Of a stretch of DNA of 6,958 nucleotides, positions 1 to 6,814 are shown piece after piece. The DNA is from Spirosoma fluviale. Lineage in GTDB: Bacteria > Bacteroidota > Bacteroidia > Cytophagales > Spirosomataceae. Location of the stretch: positions 1 to 6,958 of the forward strand of contig CAMDSI010000114.1 in assembly GCA_945906915.1 (NCBI GenBank), given 5' to 3'. The notes beneath the pieces were generated by a model. The model was not told where the DNA came from and did not search any database. It saw only the letters and a program-made list of their open reading frames with translations. Position 1 is the first letter of the stretch; every line of letters begins with the position of its first letter. Both the position numbers and the translations under genes were made by a program.

Positions 1-1664
1 TGGGGTAAGTTCTCTTTAATCCATTTCGTCGCGCGAATAAAATCAACCGCATAATTATTGTGCTCCTCAATTCCCGTCGCGACAGTTAAAATATTCGGAT
101 CAAAAATGATATCCTGAGCAGGCAAACCTACTTTATCGACTAAAATATCATAGGCTCTTTTGCAAATCTCAATACGACGCTCATAAGAATCGGCTTGCCC
201 CGTTTCATCGAAGGCCATGACCACCACGGAAGCTCCGTACATTTTCACCAAATTCGCAGACTCAATAAATTTCTCCTCCCCTTCTTTAAGCGAAATCGAG
301 TTAACCACCGATTTACCTTGCACGCATTTCAAACCAGCTTCGATAACCTCCCATTTCGAGGAGTCAATCATAATAGGTAAACGCGCGATATCAGGCTCAG
401 ACATTAATAAATTCAAGAATTGCGGCATCATCTTGACGCCATCAATCATTCCCTCATCCATGTTGATGTCCAAAATCTGCGCTCCTCCATCTACTTGCTC
501 ACGAGCCACCGAAATAGCTTCTTCAAACTTTTCTTCCCGAATTAAACGGGCAAACTTCTTCGAACCCGTCACATTGCAACGCTCACCAATATTGACGAAT
601 CTGGTCAATGCGGTAATCTCCAAGGGCTCTAAACCAGATAATTGCTGATTATCGTTAGCCTCAGGAATTACATGAGGCTTATGTTTCGCGGCCACTTCTG
701 CAATGGCCTTAATATGCGCTGGAGTCGTTCCGCAACATCCTCCAATAATATTCAGGAAGCCGTTCGCTAAGAAATCATCGATAATTAACGCCATTTCTGC
801 AGGCGATTGATCGTATTCTCCCATTTCATTCGGCAAACCCGCATTCGGGTGAGCAGAAACTAAGAAAGGGGATTTATCATTCAAGGTCTTCACGTAAGGA
901 CGCATTAAATCTGCACCAAGTGCGCAGTTTAAGCCGACCGAAAGTAAAGGCATGTGAGAAACAGAAGTCAAGAAGGCTTCGGTGGTTTGGCCGGATAAGG
1001 TACGTCCAGACGCATCCGTAATCGTACCTGAAACCATCACAGGTAAATAAGGCTTCGAAGGATCCTGCTTAAAGTATTGATCGATGGCGAACAAAGCTGC
1101 CTTCGCATTCAAGGTATCAAAAATCGTTTCAACCAAGAGTAAATCAGCCCCACCATCTACTAAACCACGAATTTGTTCGGTATAAGCCTCGACTAATTCA
1201 TCAAAAGTCACCGCTCTGAAACCGGGATCATTTACGTCTGGAGATAAGGAAAGCGTCCGATTTGTCGGTCCAATGGAACCAGCCACATAACGGGGCTTTG
1301 ATGGATTCTCTGCTGTAAACTCATCCGCCACTTCGCGCGCAATTTTCGCAGACTCGAAGTTTAATTCATACACTAAATCCTCCATGTGGTAATCTGCCAT
1401 GGCAATGGAAGTCCCAGAGAAGGTATTCGTTTCGGCAATATCAGCCCCAGCCGCAAAGTATTTTGCGTGAATTTCTTTGATTACATCCGGACGAGTAATC
1501 GATAATAGATCATTATTTCCCTTTACTTCATGTGGAAAATTCTTGAATCGTTCACCCCGATAATCGGCATCCGTTAGATTATATTGTTGGATTAAAGAAC
1601 CCATTGCGCCGTCAAGAATTAAAATCTTTTCGCGTAATACGTCTTTTATATTCAGTTTTTGCAT
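1..1664 (-). CDS. metH: Cobalamin-dependent methionine synthase, N-terminal part (cut by window edge)
   Basis: Transfers the methyl group of 5-methyltetrahydrofolate to homocysteine through enzyme-bound cobalamin, in the cytoplasm. The 554 visible codons cover the homocysteine domain and much of the pterin domain. Residues 18-22 read DGAMG. The three zinc-binding cysteines are intact: Cys247 in GLNCALG and Cys310/Cys311 in GGCCGTTP, the same numbers as in E. coli MetH. The pterin domain begins around FVNIGERCNVTGS (residues 356-368) and continues through DINMDEG, IMIDSSKW, NSISLKEG, VVVMAFDE and IFDPNI. The frame is still open at base 1 (after WIKENLP), so the B12-binding and reactivation domains (about 1,220 residues in full-length homologues) lie outside. 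It cannot be told whether they are fused or encoded separately. The ATG at 1664 is the natural start; kdsB ends 64 nt upstream on the same strand. The open frame on the opposite strand at 217-648 is a shadow. Confidence 0.97.
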   Translation of the reverse strand, partial: MQKLNIKDVLREKILILDGAMGSLIQQYNLTDADYRGERFKNFPHEVKGNNDLLSITRPDVIKEIHAKYFAAGADIAETNTFSGTSIAMADYHMEDLVYELNFESAKIAREVADEFTAENPSKPRYVAGSIGPTNRTLSLSPDVNDPGFRAVTFDELVEAYTEQIRGLVDGGADLLLVETIFDTLNAKAALFAIDQYFKQDPSKPYLPVMVSGTITDASGRTLSGQTTEAFLTSVSHMPLLSVGLNCALGADLMRPYVKTLNDKSPFLVSAHPNAGLPNEMGEYDQSPAEMALIIDDFLANGFLNIIGGCCGTTPAHIKAIAEVAAKHKPHVIPEANDNQQLSGLEPLEITALTRFVNIGERCNVTGSKKFARLIREEKFEEAISVAREQVDGGAQILDINMDEGMIDGVKMMPQFLNLLMSEPDIARLPIMIDSSKWEVIEAGLKCVQGKSVVNSISLKEGEEKFIESANLVKMYGASVVVMAFDETGQADSYERRIEICKRAYDILVDKVGLPAQDIIFDPNILTVATGIEEHNNYAVDFIRATKWIKENLP

Positions 1665-1708
1665 GTTTTAGAATGATTTTTGGACTAAGATTTATGCCAA
1701 AAATCTAA

Positions 1709-1716
1709 CAAATATA
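1709..1716 (-). promoter_or_regulatory. Candidate Bacteroidota -7 promoter element for metH
   Basis: On the minus strand the bases read TATATTTG, a full match to the Bacteroidota -7 consensus TAnnTTTG. It lies in the 64-nt kdsB-metH gap and would start transcription near 1702, giving a leader of roughly 38 nt. No clear TTTG -33 box is visible at the usual spacing inside the end of kdsB, so this rests on one short motif in AT-rich DNA. Confidence 0.4.
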
Positions 1717-1728
1717 CTGCTTATCAGG

Positions 1729-2481
1729 CTAAATGAGGCCCATTTTCAGAATTTTTTCTACATCTTCCGGAGAATCAATTCCTATCGTTTCAAATTGCGT
1801 TTCAATGGCCTTAATTCGAATACCATTTTGAACCCAACGTAACTGCTCTAAAGATTCCGCCAGCTCTAAAGAAGTAGGCCTTAAAGCACTTAAACCGGGC
1901 AAAATATCTGCCCGATAAGCATATAATCCGATGTGTTTGTAAAAAGTATGCTTTGCTAACCAATCTTTAGGATCCACACCTCGTAGAAAAGGAATCGTTT
2001 GACGCGAAAAATACAAAGCATGCCCTTCTTCATCGCAAACAACTTTGGGTGTATTTACATTATATAGCGTTTCAGTGTCTGTGATTTTCTTGATTAGGGT
2101 TAAAATAGGTGCTCCGGAAGCAAATCCTGCAGCGACCTCTCTCAGTTGTTCAGGCTCTATAAAGGGTTCATCCCCCTGAATATTAATGACATAATCCACC
2201 GATTCGCCTAATCGACTCAATACTTCTGCACAACGATCCGTACCGGTCATGTGGCTAGCAGATGTCAACATCACTTCCGCACCAAAACCCTGTGCCGCAT
2301 CAAAAATGCGTTGATCATCAGTAGCAATAACAATTCGATCAAAACCTTCCACCGCCTTGACACGCTCATAGGTACGCTGAATCATCGACTTTCCGCCCAA
2401 ATCTACCAGCGGTTTTCCAGGGAAACGAGAAGACGCGAAACGAGCCGGAATAATCGCGACTACCTTTTTGCCGTGCAACAT
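1729..2481 (-). CDS. kdsB: 3-deoxy-manno-octulosonate cytidylyltransferase (CMP-Kdo synthetase)
   Basis: Activates Kdo with CTP to CMP-Kdo, the donor for the inner core of lipopolysaccharide; a cytoplasmic enzyme. The chosen 250-residue product is close to the 248 residues of E. coli KdsB. Visible motifs are the nucleotide-binding PARFASSRFPGKP (residues 12-24), ATDD (53-56), HMTGTDR (77-83), NIQGDEP (100-106, with metal-binding acidic residues) and C-terminal GIDSPEDVE (234-242). The longest open frame begins at 2553, but its first 24 codons have no counterpart in the family, whose members start a few residues before the V-x-A-I-I-P-A-R strand. The ATG at 2481 (MLHGKKVVAIIPAR) is therefore preferred. 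metH follows 64 nt downstream on the same strand, so partial co-transcription is possible although the two pathways are unrelated. Confidence 0.97.
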   Translation of the reverse strand: MLHGKKVVAIIPARFASSRFPGKPLVDLGGKSMIQRTYERVKAVEGFDRIVIATDDQRIFDAAQGFGAEVMLTSASHMTGTDRCAEVLSRLGESVDYVINIQGDEPFIEPEQLREVAAGFASGAPILTLIKKITDTETLYNVNTPKVVCDEEGHALYFSRQTIPFLRGVDPKDWLAKHTFYKHIGLYAYRADILPGLSALRPTSLELAESLEQLRWVQNGIRIKAIETQFETIGIDSPEDVEKILKMGLI

Positions 2482-2511
2482 AAAAATTACGTTTATTCGA
2501 TAGAATTTTGC

Positions 2512-2519
2512 CAAATTTG
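2512..2519. promoter_or_regulatory. Possible shared -7-like palindrome in the divergent kdsB / DUF4905 gap
   Basis: CAAATTTG is a perfect 8-bp palindrome. On each strand it matches the Bacteroidota -7 element TAnnTTTG except for the first base. It lies near the middle of the gap between kdsB (ATG at 2481, minus) and the DUF4905-like gene (TTG at 2546, plus). It would give leaders of about 20-25 nt in both directions. No convincing -33 TTTG at normal spacing was found on either strand, so chance in AT-rich DNA is a real alternative. Confidence 0.25.
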
Positions 2520-2545
2520 CACATAATTTCCAAACTTTCGAGCCT

Positions 2546-3205
2546 TTGTCCACATTTTTCGAACATTCATTTACTGAACCTATCTGGAGTATCCGCTATT
2601 GGGGAACACCGAATAAGCCCCTTTTATGGATTGAAACAAGAGGAAATGGTGAGGCATTTTGGCATTCGTATGATGTCAGCACAAAAAAAATGGAGCTTTT
2701 AGGAAAAGCTCCTACAGACTATGCTCAACTAAACTTTCAATCGGGGGACGAAAATCAGGCGATTTTCATCAAATTACAGAAGAGTAAAAATCCGGGTTTG
2801 GAAGCGATTCAAACCTATTCTTTACGCCCGATTCAGCTTCTGAAAGAAGAAAAACCGCGCGCATTAAACTCTGAAAGCCCTTTCAACTTCAAAACACCCC
2901 AACATTACGAAGAAAGCCAAGACTATTTCAAAGACTTTCAAACATTTTTCAAACAGCAATTCAACGAAAACATTGCGAAAGGATTGGATTATTTTGAAGG
3001 TGAGGATAAGCTAATATTTTCTTATTATCTTTACGATAATGGCTGGAAAAACTACCTTCGGGTATGCAATTTAGCCTTCGAGACCTTAGTCCTAGAACTA
3101 ATCGCAGAAGGGGATGCCATCGGTTACCACACCTTTACGTTGCTCAATGATCAATTGATCTTTGTAAAGGACAAAATCAAACTAGTTATTTATGAAAAAT
3201 TATAA
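2546..3205 (+). CDS. DUF4905-like protein of unknown function
   Basis: A 219-residue protein with no signal peptide and no membrane segment, so probably cytoplasmic. It is rich in aromatic residues and short alternating strands. The N-terminal half holds PIWSIRYW (residues 12-19) and LLWIETR (26-32). A charged, Phe- and Gln-rich middle (about 115-145) follows. The C-terminal part contains YYLYDNGW, LRVCNLAFETLVLELI and, near the end, a hydrophobic strand pattern around LNDQLIFVKDKIKLVIYEKL. This pattern recalls DUF4905 of Cytophagales, from memory and without a search; the biochemical role is unknown. The frame is closed by a TAG at 2501-2503 and has no in-frame ATG before residue 49, so the TTG at 2546 is the only usual start codon ahead of the conserved-looking region. 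No Shine-Dalgarno is visible. Its stop overlaps the LysM gene by 14 nt. Confidence 0.8.
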   Translation: MSTFFEHSFTEPIWSIRYWGTPNKPLLWIETRGNGEAFWHSYDVSTKKMELLGKAPTDYAQLNFQSGDENQAIFIKLQKSKNPGLEAIQTYSLRPIQLLKEEKPRALNSESPFNFKTPQHYEESQDYFKDFQTFFKQQFNENIAKGLDYFEGEDKLIFSYYLYDNGWKNYLRVCNLAFETLVLELIAEGDAIGYHTFTLLNDQLIFVKDKIKLVIYEKL

Positions 3206-4076
3206 ATTAACTCTCATTTTAGCGTTTATATTGGGCTTAAGCACCAGCTTACAGGCCATTACGCTCGATTCTTTAGGCTTAAAAAAAGAAAACAATAAGA
3301 CTTTTTTGTTATTCAAAGTAGGGCCTAAACAATCGCTATTCTCGATTTTAAAACGCTATAATTTATCCCTAACTGAATTCAAATCAGCTAATACTGAAGT
3401 TGAAATCCCAGTGAAAACAGGGGAAATCGTATATATCCCATTGCATTACTTAGAGGAAAGTAATCCTGCCCCTAAAATGGTGGAAGAAAAAGTAGCTGAT
3501 TCCCCTAAAACGGATGCCCCTAAAGAAGCCGAAATCCACATTGTAGCCAGTAAACAAGGACTTCTTTCCGTAGCTAACATGCACAAAGTGACTATGGCAG
3601 AATTGCGTAAATGGAATAATTTAACGTCTGATCGTTTGCAAGAAGGTCAAAGATTGATCGTTTCAGACCCATCAGCTTCTAAGTCAACCATTTCTGTAGA
3701 TAAGACTAACCTATTGCCAGCGAAAGCATCTACTACAGCACCTGCAGCCGAAACAGCTGCACCAGCAACTCCAGCAGCTCCAGCAAAAGAAAAAGGACCA
3801 GAAGACATTAAAAAGAAGATTGAGACGGGTATCGCCGAATTAATAGACGTACCGGATAATTCAGGTAAATTCTTAGCCTTACACCGAACTGCTCCTATTG
3901 GAACCTTGGTTTTAGTGAAAAACCTTACGAATAACCAAAGCATTTGGGTGAAGGTAATCGGTCGTTTACCCAATGGTGACGCTAAGGTGATTATCAAGCT
4001 TTCTCCTAAGGCTTTTGAGAAGTTAAATGCAGTGGATAAGCGCGTGAGGGCTGAAATCTCTTATTTATTACAGTAG
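3192..4076 (+). CDS. Exported LysM protein with degenerate RlpA-like C-terminal domain
   Basis: A 294-residue envelope protein predicted to bind peptidoglycan. It has a basic start (MKNYK), a hydrophobic segment (about 6-18) and a plausible signal peptidase I site after LQA (residue 22); no lipobox cysteine is present. Two LysM-like modules follow: residues 38-83 (FKVGPKQSLFSILKRYNLS... VYIPL) and 114-157 (IHIVASKQGLLSVANMHKV... WNNL... GQRLIV). A flexible Ala/Pro/Thr linker spans about 160-200. Residues 226-294 match the double-psi beta-barrel of RlpA-like proteins (APIGTLVLVKNLTN, WVKVIGRLPN, IIKLSPKAFEKL). RlpA lytic transglycosylases have an Asp in an N-D-R-G-P segment. Here the aligned stretch reads I-G-R-L-P, so the catalytic Asp appears lost and a binding or structural role is more likely. 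It overlaps the upstream gene by 14 nt and ends 4 nt before the next. Confidence 0.9.
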   Translation: MKNYKLTLILAFILGLSTSLQAITLDSLGLKKENNKTFLLFKVGPKQSLFSILKRYNLSLTEFKSANTEVEIPVKTGEIVYIPLHYLEESNPAPKMVEEKVADSPKTDAPKEAEIHIVASKQGLLSVANMHKVTMAELRKWNNLTSDRLQEGQRLIVSDPSASKSTISVDKTNLLPAKASTTAPAAETAAPATPAAPAKEKGPEDIKKKIETGIAELIDVPDNSGKFLALHRTAPIGTLVLVKNLTNNQSIWVKVIGRLPNGDAKVIIKLSPKAFEKLNAVDKRVRAEISYLLQ

Positions 4077-4080
4077 ATTT

Positions 4081-4242
4081 ATGACGAAGAGAAAAAGGCC
4101 AATTACCGCTGGACACGTAGTTTTTGAAATATTTTTTATCCTTTCCTACCCTTTTATCGCCGTATTTTCCACGGCGGTGACTATTTTAGTTTGGGTCTTT
4201 TCCATTCCGTCACGAGTTATCGCTTTTTTTAGTCGAAAATGA
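4081..4242 (+). CDS. Small 53-residue membrane protein, unknown function
   Basis: A short reading frame that length cut-offs would miss. The product starts MTKRKRPITAGHVV, has a strongly hydrophobic stretch from about residue 14 to 45 (Phe/Ile/Val-rich, with a Pro at residue 24) and ends FFSRK. Clustered positive charge at both ends of one long hydrophobic region suggests either a single transmembrane helix or a tight hairpin with both ends in the cytoplasm. It begins 4 nt after the LysM gene stop, and its TGA overlaps the ATG of the following gene in an ATGA arrangement (4239-4242), a classic sign of translational coupling. It fills the only sizeable gap of the plus-strand run exactly. No Shine-Dalgarno is seen. 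I do not recognise the family; a role alongside the LysM protein is only a contextual guess. Confidence 0.75.
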   Translation: MTKRKRPITAGHVVFEIFFILSYPFIAVFSTAVTILVWVFSIPSRVIAFFSRK

Positions 4243-5021
4243 TCCACGAAAAAATAGCGGCCATCTTAGATGAGAAATTCGCTTTTTTCAATCATCCGCG
4301 TTTTATTGAACACGATCCTATCCAAATCCCTCACTCCTTTTCTCGACTACAGGATATTGAAATTATGGGTTTTTGGGTCGCTATTTTAGCCTGGGGTCAA
4401 CGAAAGACAATTCTTCAAAACGCACACCAGCTCATCGATTTGATGGATGGATCTCCTTATGAATTCATTCTAAATCATCAATCATCGGATTTAAAGCGAT
4501 TTGAATCTTTCAAACACCGAACCTTTCAGTATTCAGACACGCTCTATTTTATCGACTTTTTCCAAAGACATTATAAAAGCAATAATTCCCTTGAATCGGC
4601 GTTTACGCAAGGCTTTAAAGAGAGTGATTTAACGATTGAAAACGGACTAAATGGCTTCCATTCCTATTTTTTCGATTCGGAATGGGCCCCAGAAAGAACG
4701 AAAAAACACATTGCATCCCCTAAGAAGAACTCTGCTTGCAAACGCATCAATATGTTTTTGCGTTGGATGGTGAGAAAAGATGAGGCAGGAGTTGATTTTG
4801 GGCTTTGGTCCAGCATTAAAGCATCTCAATTAGTTTGTCCACTCGATGTACATGCCATGCGCACGGCTAGCCAATTAGGTTTGATGAAAGAAGAGAAGGC
4901 AAACTGGAAAACGGCTTTGGCACTAACTGAAACACTACGTTCATTAGATCCTAATGACCCCGTTAAATATGATTTTGCCCTTTATGGAATGGGCATCGAA
5001 GATAAAACGCTATGGAAATAA
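4239..5021 (+). CDS. TIGR02757 / DUF2400 family protein
   Basis: A 260-residue soluble protein, about the usual length for TIGR02757. Characteristic stretches are PRFIEHDPIQIPHSF (20-34), QDIEIMGFWVAILAWGQRKTI (38-58), KRINMFLRWMVR (168-179), DFGLW (186-190), CPLDVH (200-205) and DPVKYDFALYGMG (240-252). The family has no established function as far as I know. The C-terminal half, with a helix ending in MVR, then CPLDVHAMRTASQLGL and a closing DFALYGMG, is laid out like HhH-GPD base-excision DNA glycosylases, where P-x-D-x-H/R near the C-terminal region carries the catalytic Asp. Asp203 is the natural candidate and Lys168 could be compared with the glycosylase lysine; this is inference. It overlaps the small membrane protein by 4 nt and the mutarotase gene by 10 nt. 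Confidence 0.9.
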   Translation: MIHEKIAAILDEKFAFFNHPRFIEHDPIQIPHSFSRLQDIEIMGFWVAILAWGQRKTILQNAHQLIDLMDGSPYEFILNHQSSDLKRFESFKHRTFQYSDTLYFIDFFQRHYKSNNSLESAFTQGFKESDLTIENGLNGFHSYFFDSEWAPERTKKHIASPKKNSACKRINMFLRWMVRKDEAGVDFGLWSSIKASQLVCPLDVHAMRTASQLGLMKEEKANWKTALALTETLRSLDPNDPVKYDFALYGMGIEDKTLWK

Positions 5022-5890
5022 GAAACAAAAATACGGGGGACTACCTTGTTATCGATCCTCAAATAGGAGCCAGTTTAATCGAATTACATATTTCAGGTCT
5101 GTCACTCATTGACCTGCCGGGAAGCGAAAAATATCCTTTAAAAAGCAATACCTATCATCCCAGCGCCTTATTGACGCCTTGGGTTAATCGAGTGCGTAAT
5201 GGTAATTATTCCTTTAAAGGCAAAAATTACCAATTACCCATTAACGAACCGGAACTCGGAAATGCCATCCATGGTTTACTGGCTAGGGCAGCTTTCGATG
5301 TGGTCACAGCCTCCGAAAACTCCATCACCCTGAAACACGATTATTCGGGCGAAGAACCCAATTACCCCTTCCCTTTTACCTTTCGTTATACCTATACATT
5401 ACAAGACTCAGGGACTTTAGATATCACCTTCGAAGCCGAAAATACGGGTACGGGGCCTCTCCCATTTGCTTGTGGTTGGCACCCCTATTTTTCTTTTCCT
5501 GACACGTCTGCAGAAGATTTGGAGATCAAGTTCAATCCGATTAGTCGTTTTTTATCAGACTCCCAAATGATCCCTTTACAAGAGGAAAATCTACTCGGGA
5601 AACAACATTTTAAATTTAGTACAGAGAAAATCGATCATGTTTTTCGATTAGAACCTCAGGAGAAGCACATCACCGAATTTATGGATACAAAGCATCTTAG
5701 ATCCTTATTTTTAGAGCAATCGTCCATTCAATTCCCTTTCTTGGTAGTATTTCAGCCAGAAGGCTATACATCGGTTGCAATTGAGCCCATGACAGCAAAT
5801 ACGGATGCCTTTAATACAGGAGATGGATTAATAGAATTAGCTCCCAAAGAGGTCTTTTCGGGTCAGATCCGTTTATCGATAGGAAAATAA
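5012..5890 (+). CDS. Aldose 1-epimerase (mutarotase) family protein
   Basis: A 292-residue cytoplasmic beta-sandwich enzyme expected to interconvert alpha and beta anomers of an aldose or a related phosphosugar; no signal peptide is present. Family landmarks are in order: GASLIEL (19-25), TPWVNRVRNGNYSFKGKNYQL (55-75, with the substrate-binding Asn-Arg), NAIHGL (84-89, His87), GWHPYF (155-160, His157, the expected acid) and IEPMTANTDAF (257-267, Glu258, the expected base), then a closing L-A-P-K-E (276-280). All catalytic positions are therefore present. The substrate cannot be read from sequence: GalM-type hexoses and the looser YeaD/hexose-6-phosphate group remain possible, and no galactose-pathway gene is nearby. 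The ATG at 5012 lies inside the end of the DUF2400 gene, overlapping it by 10 nt, so the two are probably co-translated. Confidence 0.93.
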   Translation: MEIRNKNTGDYLVIDPQIGASLIELHISGLSLIDLPGSEKYPLKSNTYHPSALLTPWVNRVRNGNYSFKGKNYQLPINEPELGNAIHGLLARAAFDVVTASENSITLKHDYSGEEPNYPFPFTFRYTYTLQDSGTLDITFEAENTGTGPLPFACGWHPYFSFPDTSAEDLEIKFNPISRFLSDSQMIPLQEENLLGKQHFKFSTEKIDHVFRLEPQEKHITEFMDTKHLRSLFLEQSSIQFPFLVVFQPEGYTSVAIEPMTANTDAFNTGDGLIELAPKEVFSGQIRLSIGK

Positions 5891-5911
5891 ACCATTCAAA
5901 CAGCTTTTTTG

Positions 5912-5919
5912 TACCTTTG
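5912..5919 (+). promoter_or_regulatory. Candidate -7 promoter element right before the DUF3078 start
   Basis: TACCTTTG is a full match to the Bacteroidota -7 consensus TAnnTTTG in the 33-nt gap after the mutarotase gene. The DUF3078 ATG begins only 4 nt later, at 5924. Transcription would therefore begin at or within a few bases of the start codon, giving a leaderless or nearly leaderless message. A matching -33 TTTG is not evident at the usual distance. Confidence 0.45.
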
Positions 5920-5923
5920 TCAG

Positions 5924-6814
5924 ATGAAGTTAATTTCACTTATTATTTTGCTAAGCTTATCTGCTTTGAGTCCCACATTCGGGGAATCGAAAGCAGATTC
6001 GACAGCTAATAAATGGAAGCAAGTGATGACCTCAGGAATTAACTTAAATCAATCTAGTTTCAGTGATAACTGGAAAGGTGGGGGTACGAATACCTTAGCT
6101 ATTGGATGGTATTTAAATCACACTGCCAACGTTTCAAATGAATCCTGGCGATTAAATTCAGACCTAAATTTACAAGTAGGTTTTCTCCAAAACCGTACCC
6201 AAAGTCTCCGTAAAAACATCGACCGAATTGCTTACGAATTTAAAGCGGGTTATCGAATCAGCCCTAAATGGGACTTTTATGGTTCGACTAACTTTCAGAC
6301 TCAATTCTTTAATGGATATGAATATGGAAAGAAAAACAAAGCTGGCGTTGCAGTTGACTCCTTAATTTCGAGTCTCTTTGCCCCTGCCTATTTAACCTCC
6401 TCCATGGGTCTAGAATACCATCCAGATAAATCCTTTTATACCCGAATAGGTATTGGTAGTTTACGCCAAACCTTTGTCTTCGATCAAGCCATCTCCAGAG
6501 CTGGATTATATGGTCTAGAAAAGCCAGGGGACAACATTAGAAATCAATTCGTCTTTCAATACCTGGTCAACATAGACAAAGATGTGTGGGAAAATATTAA
6601 CGTAAAAGCTCGATATTCAGCCTTAATTGATTACTTCAGACTAAATCTCTCTAACAGTATCGTACACCGATTGGATGCGAATATAACCATGAAAGTAAAC
6701 AAGTATGTCAGCACAAATCTGCAGATCGTATTATTCCGAGATTATGACCAGGATCCTAGTTGGCAATTTTCTCAAGTCCTTTCGATGGGACTCGTTTACC
6801 GAATCGAAAAATAG
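5924..6814 (+). CDS. DUF3078 family protein, predicted outer-membrane beta-barrel
   Basis: A 296-residue exported protein. The signal peptide is residues 1 to about 20 (MKLISLIILLSLSALSPTFG), with a likely cut near FG/ES. The mature part opens with W-K-Q-V-M-T-S-G-I-N-L-N-Q-S-S-F and N-W-K-G-G-G-T-N (49-56), the signature of DUF3078 in Bacteroidota. After that come repeated amphipathic strands with alternating aromatic residues (for example 78-90, 104-128, 161-180, 207-216, 225-242, 264-272). It ends on a strand, SQVLSMGLVYRIEK, which fits a small outer-membrane barrel. Cargo or function is unknown. The open frame extends to a TTG at 5909, but that would place five residues before the signal peptide and overlap the promoter-like motif, so the ATG at 5924 is preferred. 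It is read separately from or as the tail of the upstream run. Confidence 0.9.
   Translation: MKLISLIILLSLSALSPTFGESKADSTANKWKQVMTSGINLNQSSFSDNWKGGGTNTLAIGWYLNHTANVSNESWRLNSDLNLQVGFLQNRTQSLRKNIDRIAYEFKAGYRISPKWDFYGSTNFQTQFFNGYEYGKKNKAGVAVDSLISSLFAPAYLTSSMGLEYHPDKSFYTRIGIGSLRQTFVFDQAISRAGLYGLEKPGDNIRNQFVFQYLVNIDKDVWENINVKARYSALIDYFRLNLSNSIVHRLDANITMKVNKYVSTNLQIVLFRDYDQDPSWQFSQVLSMGLVYRIEK

Noticed and set aside
217..648. 143-codon open frame on the plus strand
   Set aside because: It lies wholly inside metH on the opposite strand, whose protein aligns with conserved motifs; the product is low-complexity and unlike any family.
2482..2553. 24-codon N-terminal extension of kdsB
   Set aside because: It precedes the conserved start of the family, would take up almost all of the divergent gap, and the ATG at 2481 gives the normal length.
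3720..3790. Repeat-like GCA/CCA-rich stretch
   Set aside because: It encodes the Ala/Pro/Thr linker of the LysM protein; it is codon-level low complexity, not a DNA repeat element.
3647..3997. 116-codon minus-strand frame inside the LysM gene
   Set aside because: It is the complement of the Ala/Pro-rich linker and the RlpA-like domain; the repeats reflect the codons of the real gene.
4161..4176. CCGT...ACGG inverted repeat as a terminator after the LysM gene
   Set aside because: The stem is only 4 bp, no T-tract follows directly, and it lies inside the small membrane protein frame.
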